This document shows, piece by piece, positions 45,853 through 53,796 of a stretch of 64,000 nt of DNA. The notes under the pieces are model-generated. The model did not search any database. It was not told where the DNA came from and saw only the letters and a list, made by a program, of their open reading frames with translations. How positions within the stretch are numbered: the stretch's first letter is position 1; the number at the start of each line of letters is the position of its first letter. The position numbers were made by a program, and so were the translations under genes. Source of the stretch: G965215225 sp965215225 (GTDB lineage: Bacteria > Pseudomonadota > Gammaproteobacteria > CBDBNL01 > JAAOII01); the NCBI GenBank assembly GCA_965215225.1, contig OZ244039.1, positions 1,922,001-1,986,000 on the forward strand, read 5' to 3'.

Positions 45853-46531
45853 TCCTTGTCGCAGCTATTCAGGGCGTCAAGGTAGGATAACGCCAGCACA
45901 AAAGAGAGTGCTTACTAATCCTAATAATCCTTGTCTCATTGAGCCTATTGCCCTAACTCCTATTGACTGGGAAGAATCTTTCGCTATGTCGCCAAATGGC
46001 AAAAAGATAGTAGAAATAGGATTTGGCAATGGAGCCAGTCTGGCGGCGGCGGCTTGCTCACGACCAGATGACCTCTTTATTGGAATAGAAATCTACCCCA
46101 GTGGGATAGCTTCTCTCTTAATGGCTATAGAAAAAAAAGACATTAAAAATGTTCGTATTCTTAAAGCCGATGCTGAAATTATTATGGCAAGTTCCTTTAT
46201 GCCGAATAGTTTAGATGAGATATGGATATTCTTTCCAGATCCTTGGCCTAAAAAGCGTCATCATAAGAGAAGATTACTAAAACCTCCTTTCATTGAAATG
46301 CTGCTAAGCAGGCTGAGAAGAGCAGGACTGCTACATATAGCAACCGACTGGCAAGACTATGCCAATTCAATCCTCACTGGCTTAGAGAGCTGCTCGGCCT
46401 GTCAGAACCTCTATGATGGATTTGCCCCAAGTCCTGCCAATCATAGATGGACAACCAAGTTTGAACTAGCTGCTGAAAAAGAGCAGCGGCCTATTTTTGA
46501 GATGCTATTTACTAAGACCAGCTCTAAATGA
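45839..46531 (+). CDS. trmB: tRNA (guanine-N7)-methyltransferase
   Basis: 230 residues. It methylates G46 in the tRNA variable loop. The S-adenosylmethionine motif is EIGFGNG, and the family signature is FPDPWPKKRHHKRRLL. The N-terminus contains the usual RQGRITPAQKR. It is coupled to trhO (both tRNA modification). Its end overlaps that of pyrF on the other strand by 8 nt. Confidence 0.95.
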   Translation: MLIANPCRSYSGRQGRITPAQKRVLTNPNNPCLIEPIALTPIDWEESFAMSPNGKKIVEIGFGNGASLAAAACSRPDDLFIGIEIYPSGIASLLMAIEKKDIKNVRILKADAEIIMASSFMPNSLDEIWIFFPDPWPKKRHHKRRLLKPPFIEMLLSRLRRAGLLHIATDWQDYANSILTGLESCSACQNLYDGFAPSPANHRWTTKFELAAEKEQRPIFEMLFTKTSSK

Positions 46532-47214
46532 CTCCAGCTATTTGCTCCTTAATAAGCTTGACTTTTGCTAAGGGATCCTCTGCTAGCCGAATAGGACGCC
46601 CTATGACAAGGTAATCACTGCCAGCTGCAATGGCACTGGCCGCATCGCTAAATCTCTGCTGTTCGTTCTTGTCATCAGTTTCATCACGAATGCCTGGCGT
46701 AACTAAGATAGGTTCTTTGCCGAACTTAGCTCTTAAAACTTTCGCTTCCAGCGGAGAGGCGACCAATCCATCGCAGCCTGCCCTCAAAGAAGCTCTGGCG
46801 CGTTCTGCCACCAATTCTTGAACCGTTTGAAAAGCGCTGGTTCTTATATCTGCTTGACTAGTTAATAAGGTAACCGCTAGAATTTTCATAGAATCTCCAT
46901 TATCTTTCCCTTCAACAGCCGCAGCAACCGCATCAAAATGGCCATGGACGGTTATGAAGCTAATGTCTCGTCTAGCACACTGTTTCACCGCCTTGGTAAC
47001 CGTATTCGGTATGTCGAGAAACTTAAGGTCCAACATCACCTTGCCTCCTTTGAATTGAATCTGCTTCAACTATCTGCCAGCCAGCAGCCAAGAAAAGCTC
47101 TAAGCCTACCTTAAAAAAAGCTACTTCTCGACATAATCTCTCTACCCAGTTGCGCGCTTCTCTTTCATCAGCGAAATCCAGAGCAAAGATAATTCGTTCA
47201 GACAGGGAATCCAT
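46524..47214 (-). pseudogene. pyrF: Orotidine 5'-phosphate decarboxylase, interrupted by a frameshift
   Basis: The N-terminal part (47214 to about 47060: IIFALDFADEREA, FFKVGLELF) and the rest (to 46524: VMLDLKFLDIPNT, TPGIRDE, SDYLVIGRPI) are both well conserved but in different frames. The break is near 47058-47068, after WQIVEA, around GCAGATTCAATTC, which looks like a small insertion or duplication of ATTCA. All the catalytic Asp/Lys residues survive across the two pieces. The last step of UMP synthesis would be lost unless this is a sequencing error or another copy exists. The start overlaps thiE by 17 nt. Confidence 0.85.
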
Positions 47215-47848
47215 TTATCACCCGATTGATATGACGGCATATAGAAGTGGGATTTCTTGAGGTTCCTATTGCACTTCCTATTGCTACTCCATCGATGGTT
47301 AGGTTTTTGAGTTGTTCTATATTGTCAAGATGAATACCCCCTATACAAAAGATTGGCACCGAACTATGCTTCCTCACAACTGATATGAGCTTGGCTAAAC
47401 CACTAATGCCAAGAGGCCTTAAGTTTGATTTTAGCTTGCTTGGAAATACCGGTCCTAAAGAAACATAATTAATCTCTTCATAATTTAGCTCTGCTGCTTC
47501 AGTATTATTGTGAAGAGTCATACCAATGATTGCATCTCTTCCTAATAGATGGCGGGCAGTTGTGGGTGAGGGATCCTCCTTGCCTAGATGGACGCCTGAA
47601 GCCTCAATTAGACGACATAACCAAGGGTCATCATTGACTATTAAAGTAGCTGAATAGGCTGCCATCCTATTTTTTAACTGCCGCCCAAGCTGCTCTTGCT
47701 TCTTGATGGGGAGGCTCTTGCATCTGAGCTGAATCATTCGAACCCCGCCCATAAGAGCCTTCTCTACTGTGTTCGGTAATTCACCAAATGAATCATCGGC
47801 AATGAAGTAAAGAGAAGATAGCTGATGCCCCAATCCATTCTCCATCAT
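47198..47848 (-). CDS. thiE: Thiamine-phosphate synthase
   Basis: 216 residues, TIM-barrel fold. It joins HMP-pyrophosphate and thiazole phosphate. Conserved pieces are MIQLRCKS, LIVNDDPWLC, GVHLGKEDPS, YVSLGPVFPS and FCIGGIHLDNI. Overlaps: 4 nt with the upstream glycosyltransferase gene and 17 nt with pyrF. No thiamine riboswitch is visible, since it lies inside a gene string. Confidence 0.92.
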   Translation of the reverse strand: MMENGLGHQLSSLYFIADDSFGELPNTVEKALMGGVRMIQLRCKSLPIKKQEQLGRQLKNRMAAYSATLIVNDDPWLCRLIEASGVHLGKEDPSPTTARHLLGRDAIIGMTLHNNTEAAELNYEEINYVSLGPVFPSKLKSNLRPLGISGLAKLISVVRKHSSVPIFCIGGIHLDNIEQLKNLTIDGVAIGSAIGTSRNPTSICRHINRVINGFPV

Positions 47849-49764
47849 AGCCTCAAGAGCTGGCGAGTCAGAATAAGCAACCTTCTGTTAAGGAGATAGG
47901 ATCTCCTCACCAGAAGATATAGATAACTAAATCTTTGCCGGAAAGCCTTTTTCCATGGCTCCTCCTCAAAAAAGAACCCCCTTCCCTTTATAGTGCTACC
48001 AATCCACTTGGGAGAACTAATCCCAATGATAGGAGGAGAGAAACATCCTACTTTCAAAAAGAACTCTGTCCCTCCCCACAATAGCAGATCTGCCTGATAT
48101 CTAATAGGCTTTGCCTTTTCTAAAAGCCGCTTGGCTCCATTTAGACTGATGGCATAGGCTTGAGAGCCATAATGGCGAACAGAGACTATCCTACCCATAA
48201 GCAGGTCTTCGCCCAAACGCTTTCTTCCCGCTAAGACTATAGGAATACCCCTCCTATGGATTAAAGAAGGATAACCAGAATAGTTATAGCCTAGCAAAAC
48301 AAGGTCCCACTGCTGGTCTAATTTGGTGATCTCATTGAATAGGGATGAAATATCTGTAACCAACTGGGCATCGTCCTCTAGAATAATACTCCACGGTGCG
48401 CCTCTATTAACTATCTCTTGATATACCTTCAAGTGACTTAAAGAACACCCAACCTCTCCTGCCAAGAGATCCTTAGCCAAAGCATTCTTAATAAATTTCT
48501 TCCTCGTTATGATCTCCATAAAATGAGATAGGGAGCTAGGCAAAGGATAGCTAAGTTTGTTGAAGTATTCCTTCCTCTCGCGGTTATAACGCCGAAGCCT
48601 TGCCGCCGACAACTGATAACCATCTACCGCCTTCACTAATTGATAGGAAATGTCTGCACATCTTAACTGTTCAATCAGTAGTTTCCTTCTTTCCCTATCC
48701 TGTTCTAAACTGATAACATATACATCTGGTTGGCTTGTGTTAATATCCACTGGGACTCTTTTGATTTTCGCTGGTATCAGCTGGTTTAAGAAAAATCTTA
48801 CCCACCTTCCTAGGTTCAAGACAAAACGAGCACAGCTACCAAGCAGGGGAAAGTATCTATCTAGAACCCTTGTCTTTCTCTTTCTTTTCAAGTTCCTACT
48901 TCCCACTCCTCCTATGGTGGTGGATTTTTGTAATTTCGGATTTAATCCTATAGGCCGTGGTGTCATAACAAAAGTGTGGCCCCATACTTCTTTTGTCTCA
49001 GTTAGCAATGTATCGGCTGGCAGATGAAGTGGATAGGCTTCTGACAATAGACATTTTGCCCCCTCAGAACTTATGGCATAGGCATGAGAGCCAAGAACCT
49101 TATAGACGAATTTTGCCAGCTTATGATTTGGTCCATAGGAAATGCGCGGCCAAAATTTCATCGGCGCCTGGTATCTATCTTTCAACCCTTTCGGCGCTTG
49201 ATATTTATCTTTCAAAGAAGCAGTGGAAAAATAGTAATAATTCAATGTAGGCTTCAAGAGCGAAAGATTCTTTAATCGCTGCTTATCCACATACTTCCAT
49301 AATCCCCATGGGCCAGTTTCTCTATCAAAAAGAGACGGCACGCCAAAAGAAAGATAGTCAAGATAGATAACATGCCACTTCTGCCTCACCAGGTTAATAT
49401 TGGCAAGAAGAAATTTAATGTCTTTATCCAATAACATACTATCGTCCTCTAAGATAATCGCACTGGGGATCTTCTTCTCAATGATGTCTTGATAAATGTT
49501 CAAATGACTGAGGGCACATCCTATCTCCTCTGGTGCAAGTGGCCCTCTTCCCCTCATTTCTTGAGGCTTGCGGTGATGCCTATAAAAATCCTCCAGCCCC
49601 TTCTCATAGGATAGGAGCTGTTCTTGGCTCAGCTTCCTCCCATCTACAGCCTTAAACAACTGGAAGTCTATCTCTGCCGACTGTAATTGTTTAACTAGTC
49701 TACTTCTTCTTTGATGGTCATAATCAAGACTAATCACATAAACTGGCGGCTCACAGTCCCTCAT
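47845..49764 (-). CDS. Two-domain family 25 glycosyltransferase
   Basis: 639 residues with two homologous GT25 domains in tandem. The first starts at VYVISLDYDHQRR (about residues 8-20) with KAVDGRKLS, EIGCALSHLNIYQDI and ILEDDSMLL. The second starts at VYVISLEQDRERR (about 352) with KAVDGYQLS, EVGCSLSHLKVYQEI and ILEDDAQLV. GT25 enzymes (LgtB/LpsA type) add galactose or glucose to lipooligosaccharide. Each half keeps the E-D-D metal site, so both may be active and add two sugars in sequence. Fusion of two GT25 domains is uncommon. It overlaps the next upstream gene (GT32-GT2) by 4 nt. Confidence 0.85.
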   Translation of the reverse strand: MRDCEPPVYVISLDYDHQRRSRLVKQLQSAEIDFQLFKAVDGRKLSQEQLLSYEKGLEDFYRHHRKPQEMRGRGPLAPEEIGCALSHLNIYQDIIEKKIPSAIILEDDSMLLDKDIKFLLANINLVRQKWHVIYLDYLSFGVPSLFDRETGPWGLWKYVDKQRLKNLSLLKPTLNYYYFSTASLKDKYQAPKGLKDRYQAPMKFWPRISYGPNHKLAKFVYKVLGSHAYAISSEGAKCLLSEAYPLHLPADTLLTETKEVWGHTFVMTPRPIGLNPKLQKSTTIGGVGSRNLKRKRKTRVLDRYFPLLGSCARFVLNLGRWVRFFLNQLIPAKIKRVPVDINTSQPDVYVISLEQDRERRKLLIEQLRCADISYQLVKAVDGYQLSAARLRRYNRERKEYFNKLSYPLPSSLSHFMEIITRKKFIKNALAKDLLAGEVGCSLSHLKVYQEIVNRGAPWSIILEDDAQLVTDISSLFNEITKLDQQWDLVLLGYNYSGYPSLIHRRGIPIVLAGRKRLGEDLLMGRIVSVRHYGSQAYAISLNGAKRLLEKAKPIRYQADLLLWGGTEFFLKVGCFSPPIIGISSPKWIGSTIKGRGFFFEEEPWKKAFRQRFSYLYLLVRRSYLLNRRLLILTRQLLRL

Positions 49765-51335
49765 GGCTTGACAAGTTGATTGATATGAGGATAGGGCATG
49801 GTTAATTCTTTTAACTTCTCCTCATTGTTTAGGAAGTAGAGCCTTGTTGCCTTAGCCCAGACACGAGCAAAATGATGTCTGTCCCATGTATTAGAACCAT
49901 GATAGATATAGAGATAGAGCTCTGGCCAATCTAAAGCAACCACTGTTCCCCTTTGTGCCAATCTGTGCACTACCCAATAATCCTCCCCTCGCCGCCAAGC
50001 AGGATAAGACAAGATCTTGTCTTTACGAGCCAAGATAGTTCCCTCCCAAAGCCTATAATCAGAAATACCTAAGGACATCCGCGGTTGATCTAATAAGAGC
50101 TCTCTCAGCAAGAAACACGCATCCGCTTTCTTTTCCTCGCATATTGCCAGTTGATGACTTATCTTAGCTGGATGATATAGATCATCGTCATCCCATTGAC
50201 AAACATATTCTCCTTTTGCAATCCTTATAGCTTGATTACGCAACTGTCCTAAATTTATTCTCTTGTCATTTCTATGATAGCTGATTAATGGGCTGGCTAG
50301 CTTCTTGATTGCTTTTTCTAGCTCTCTTTCCCCTTCATCTATGATAACTAACTCCTTAGCATCATAGGTCTGAGCTAAGAAACATTCTATGGCCCTGAGC
50401 GCCTGTTCCTTTCTATTCTTGGTAATTAGCAATGCAGATACCAAGGGTAAATCTGCTCTATCTTCAAAATAATTCTCCCTTAGATCCCATGGTTGATCTT
50501 CTACTATCGAGCCCCTCCTATAGGTAATGACTCGTCTGCTGGGCAAGTTTTCCCCCTCATCTTTGGCGGCCAAGTATGCCCTAATCTTGTAGTTGGGCAG
50601 CAAAAGAGATGCAAACCTATGAATTAGAACCTTAATTAAACCAGTCATCAAAAACTGCAAACTATTAGTTTTCCACCAGCTGCCAAACCAGTGATGGACT
50701 GCATAAACCTCATCTGGCTGAGAAATCTTGTCTTGTTTTTGGCGACCAGAAGTTAGTCTTTCATCGGCTAGGGAGCAAAAGTAGTGGGAAGGCAATAAGG
50801 GTATCTTGGGTCGATAGGATGCATGAGCCTTAGTCAGCATAAAGGGACCAGTAGCATCGAGAAGATCCCAAGCATCTTTATTCTTTTGCAACAGATCTAT
50901 AACATGGGACCAAAAAGAATGCTTTGGCATCGAACCCATAAAGGCATTGGAAACAATATAGGATAATCCCCTCTTAAGTGCCTTGCCTTTTTGAATATGA
51001 GCCGATGATTCCTCGGTCAATAGGATATTCCTTTCTATGAGAGGATTTAAGGAGCTGAAACATTCAGAATCTAGATCAGCATAGAAGCCGCCATAATGAT
51101 AGAGTAAGAAATAACGAAAAGCATCTACTCTCATAATAGGATGAGGATAATCATTAAATATTGGTATAAACCAAGAATAGTGATGAGAAAAGAACTCTCT
51201 TATGTCCTCATCCGACCACAACCTATATTCCCATTCGGGATGATGTTGCTTCCAAGTGATTTGAAAACGGCTAAGCCGCGGCGGCAAATTGGTGCTAGCA
51301 TAGGTTTGATGAAGCAGCTTAGGAATTCCTTTCAT
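49761..51335 (-). CDS. Fused GT32-type and GT2-type glycosyltransferase
   Basis: 524 residues. The N-terminal half (KLLHQTYASTNLPP; MRVDAFRYFLLYHYGGFYADLD with DLD 87-89) is an Och1/GT32-like transferase. The C-terminal part from about residue 294 (LVSALLITKNRKEQALRAIECFLAQTYDAKELVIID; QWDDDDLYHP) is a GT-A family 2 domain. Both metal-binding motifs are intact. Sugar and acceptor cannot be told from sequence; the context is surface polysaccharide or lipopolysaccharide outer core. No membrane segment is evident. Confidence 0.82.
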   Translation of the reverse strand: MKGIPKLLHQTYASTNLPPRLSRFQITWKQHHPEWEYRLWSDEDIREFFSHHYSWFIPIFNDYPHPIMRVDAFRYFLLYHYGGFYADLDSECFSSLNPLIERNILLTEESSAHIQKGKALKRGLSYIVSNAFMGSMPKHSFWSHVIDLLQKNKDAWDLLDATGPFMLTKAHASYRPKIPLLPSHYFCSLADERLTSGRQKQDKISQPDEVYAVHHWFGSWWKTNSLQFLMTGLIKVLIHRFASLLLPNYKIRAYLAAKDEGENLPSRRVITYRRGSIVEDQPWDLRENYFEDRADLPLVSALLITKNRKEQALRAIECFLAQTYDAKELVIIDEGERELEKAIKKLASPLISYHRNDKRINLGQLRNQAIRIAKGEYVCQWDDDDLYHPAKISHQLAICEEKKADACFLLRELLLDQPRMSLGISDYRLWEGTILARKDKILSYPAWRRGEDYWVVHRLAQRGTVVALDWPELYLYIYHGSNTWDRHHFARVWAKATRLYFLNNEEKLKELTMPYPHINQLVKP

Positions 51336-51385
51336 AGCAGCAGGTATTCAGTCTCAAAAAACAGCCAAGAGGTTTGCATAAGATG

Positions 51386-52336
51386 CTATGCCGATTTGAT
51401 ATTTGTGGTAATTTTCCTTGGCCTCAGTTTTCTCCATAGCCAACGAGGTTCCTTCCATGTCCAATCAACCGCCTTCCATATCCAACGAAGCCCCTTCAAT
51501 GCCCAACGAACCGCTTGCCATTGCCATAGCCAACGAACCGCCTGCCATTGCCATAGCCAATGAAGCATTATATGAACTTGCTTGTTTAACCTGGCACGAG
51601 AGGGAGAGACATTATAGTCAAAAGCCCAGTCAACATAAGGAAATTGTTTAGAAAAAGCGCCGAATTCACCTATGTGTTGAATTACCGAAGGGTCGGTGCA
51701 TAGCATTTGGTAGCCCTTCTGCCTCATCTTCTTAACAATCCTTATATCCCATTCGTCTTCCACTGGTAAAAACACCTCCCTATATAAACTTGGTTTAAAG
51801 AGCATATTAATACCACCAAGACTTGCTTTGTAGATAAACTTTCCTTCCCCTTTCTTTATATTTATATGATTTAGGGTGTTAAAGCCGGAGACTATAGCTG
51901 GAGAAGCTTCTATCCCAGTCCCAGTCCTAGCCCAATATTCATATAGCTCACACAACTTCTCTAACCAATCAGGAGTCATAACCGTATCTGAATCCAAAAT
52001 ACAGAAATAGTCACAAGAAAAACAACAATCAAGATAGTTGAAAGCGCTAGTTATATTATCTGGGAGGGTGAAGTAGACCGAAGCATCTCGCCTTGTTATA
52101 CGCAATAGCCTTATGACTGGCGCATCAGCATGAGAGAACTGTTTAATCAGCTGCTTAGCCTCTTGATCATCACTTGCATCGTCTATCAAAATCACAATTG
52201 CATCACGCAAAGAACTAGCCTTTAATGAAGCAAAGCATTTGCGAAGATAGTTGGGCCGGTTATAAATGGGCATGACAATCCCCACCCGGTATTTGCTCTT
52301 AAGCTTGGTTTGCGGTAATTGGATATAATAGTCCAT
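51386..52336 (-). CDS. Family 2 glycosyltransferase with Trp-rich C-terminal repeats
   Basis: 316 residues. The GT2 domain starts at YRVGIVMPIYNRPNYLRKCF, with DDASDD (about 52) and the DSD metal motif in CILDSDTVMTPDW (about 112). The last 55 residues are a run of Trp-rich units of 7-9 residues (WLWQWQAVR twice, then WALKGLR, WIWKAVD, WTWKEPR, WLWRKLR), basic and amphipathic. This suggests peripheral membrane attachment, or is the product of minisatellite growth. It lies 50 nt upstream of the GT32-GT2 gene and is divergent from the GT62-like gene. Confidence 0.82.
   Translation of the reverse strand: MDYYIQLPQTKLKSKYRVGIVMPIYNRPNYLRKCFASLKASSLRDAIVILIDDASDDQEAKQLIKQFSHADAPVIRLLRITRRDASVYFTLPDNITSAFNYLDCCFSCDYFCILDSDTVMTPDWLEKLCELYEYWARTGTGIEASPAIVSGFNTLNHINIKKGEGKFIYKASLGGINMLFKPSLYREVFLPVEDEWDIRIVKKMRQKGYQMLCTDPSVIQHIGEFGAFSKQFPYVDWAFDYNVSPSRARLNKQVHIMLHWLWQWQAVRWLWQWQAVRWALKGLRWIWKAVDWTWKEPRWLWRKLRPRKITTNIKSA
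51430..51572 (-). repeat. 21- and 27-bp in-frame minisatellite at the 3' end of the GT2 gene
   Basis: On the plus strand, units resembling TTCCATATCCAACGAAGCCCC are repeated three times, followed by two near-identical 27-bp units TGCCATTGCCATAGCCAACG(AACCGCC). All keep the reading frame of the glycosyltransferase on the opposite strand and create its Trp-rich tail. Confidence 0.85.
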
Positions 52337-52365
52337 AATAACGAACTCTTCTCTAAAAGTTAACT

Positions 52366-53319
52366 ATGAGCCCACACCTATTGCTAAATATATTAAAGTA
52401 TATTCCGCGCAAACTAATTCTTATTGCGCGACTCACAAAAGATCTATCTCTTTCTCTGATAAAAGGCAGCTACTTAAGAGAAATTCTACCACAAGCCACT
52501 TTCAGCTCTGCCAATGAACCTCGCCATCTCTCCTCTCTAATAGAAGAATTTGATAGGATTCTCATCTTAATACCAGGGAGAAATGTTCGTCCCTTTTTAG
52601 CCAATCTAATTGACAATTTGCTTGCTCTTAGCTATCCTGCTAATCTTATAGACATAGGATTCTTAGAAGGAGATAGCACTGATGGGAGCTATGAATATCT
52701 CAGCCAAGAATTGCCCCGTCTCAGAGAAAAATTTCATAGTGCCAGTTTGTTGAAAAAGGACTTCCACTATCAACCAAGACATAAGAAACGATGGCTGGCA
52801 AAAGATCAGTTGTTAAGGCGCTCAACTATTGCCAAGGCTCGTAACCACCTGCTGCAAAAATGCTTGCAGCCAGCTCATAAATGGGTACTGTGGATTGATG
52901 CAGATGTCCAGTATTGGCCAGATGATATTATTCAGCAACTTCTTGCCTATAAAAAGCAAATCCTAGCTCCCCATTGTGTTGATGACAAAGGGAAAACCTT
53001 TGACCTAAATAGCTTTAAGTATGTTGATAACAAGAGAAGGAACTGGCTTAGCTATGCTAAGGAAGAACTATTGCAGCCTCCGGTTGGCTATGGCCGCAAA
53101 TATCTGGGAGATTTTGCGCCCAATATTTTGGTTGCACTTGATGGAGTGGGGGCTACCATGTTACTAGTGGCAGCAGCAGTTCATAATGATGGTGTTCATT
53201 TCCCTGAAGAAACCTATCAAATGCACATAGAAACAGAAGGATTTGCCTTCTTAGCAAGAGCTAAAGGATATGAATGCTGGGGCACTTCAGAGTTAGAGAT
53301 TATTCATCCCCGTTACTAA
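52366..53319 (+). CDS. Anp1/Mnn9/Van1-like (GT62) glycosyltransferase
   Basis: 317 residues. It follows the pattern of the yeast mannan-polymerase subunit family: ILILIPGRNV, LIDIGFLEGDSTDGSYEYL, RRSTIAKARNHLL, WVLWIDADVQYWPDDII (DAD metal site), then DLNSFKY and a VALDGVGATMLLV segment. In yeast these proteins extend alpha-1,6-mannan from GDP-mannose. GDP-mannose is made here by ManC, so a mannosyltransferase role is plausible but inferred. A short hydrophobic N-terminus is present but no clear anchor. Its 3' end overlaps tadA on the other strand by 27 nt. Confidence 0.78.
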   Translation: MSPHLLLNILKYIPRKLILIARLTKDLSLSLIKGSYLREILPQATFSSANEPRHLSSLIEEFDRILILIPGRNVRPFLANLIDNLLALSYPANLIDIGFLEGDSTDGSYEYLSQELPRLREKFHSASLLKKDFHYQPRHKKRWLAKDQLLRRSTIAKARNHLLQKCLQPAHKWVLWIDADVQYWPDDIIQQLLAYKKQILAPHCVDDKGKTFDLNSFKYVDNKRRNWLSYAKEELLQPPVGYGRKYLGDFAPNILVALDGVGATMLLVAAAVHNDGVHFPEETYQMHIETEGFAFLARAKGYECWGTSELEIIHPRY

Positions 53320-53790
53320 GCTACTAGTTCCTTTCTCTTTTGTTCTCTTTTGACGAAAAAAAGTCCTCAGCAGCTGGCGGGCTTCAGTAGCCCCTATTCC
53401 CCCTTGAAAATCCAGTTGTCTCAATAGCAGATTACTAGTTAGCAGGATTGGATTGCTAGCTAGGCAGCCCATCCTTTCATCTGAGGCGCCGAAAATAACC
53501 TTCTCTACTCTGGCATGGCAAGCGGCTGCCACACACATGGCACAAGGCTCAAGAGTAACATAAAGCACCGAGCCAGTTAACCGGTAATTATTCAACCTAT
53601 TTGCCGCTTGTCTAAGCGCCACTATTTCCGCATGGGCTGTTGGGTCGGAAGTGAGAATAGAAGCATTAAATCCTTCTCCTATCAATCGTTCCTCATAAAC
53701 CACCACCGCCCCGACAGGCACCTCATCAAGATCCCTTGCTTTTCGAGCCTGAACCAGGGCTTGCTCCATCCAGTAGCTATGGTCATTCAT
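53293..53790 (-). CDS. tadA: tRNA-specific adenosine deaminase
   Basis: 165 residues. It converts A34 to inosine in tRNA-Arg(ACG). The zinc site is HAE (with the catalytic Glu) and PCAMC, and the family's NNYRLTGSVLYVTLEPC is present. It lies 6 nt after the guaA stop. The 3' 27 nt overlap the convergent GT62-like gene. Confidence 0.94.
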   Translation of the reverse strand: MNDHSYWMEQALVQARKARDLDEVPVGAVVVYEERLIGEGFNASILTSDPTAHAEIVALRQAANRLNNYRLTGSVLYVTLEPCAMCVAAACHARVEKVIFGASDERMGCLASNPILLTSNLLLRQLDFQGGIGATEARQLLRTFFRQKRTKEKGTSSLVTGMNNL

Positions 53791-53796
53791 TTCCCT

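Noticed and set aside
47023..47069. Programmed frameshifting in pyrF
   Set aside because: No slippery heptamer, stimulatory stem or internal Shine-Dalgarno is apparent at the junction; a simple indel is more economical.
47198..47860. Thiamine (TPP) riboswitch before thiE
   Set aside because: thiE overlaps the upstream glycosyltransferase gene, leaving no room, and no riboswitch core is visible.
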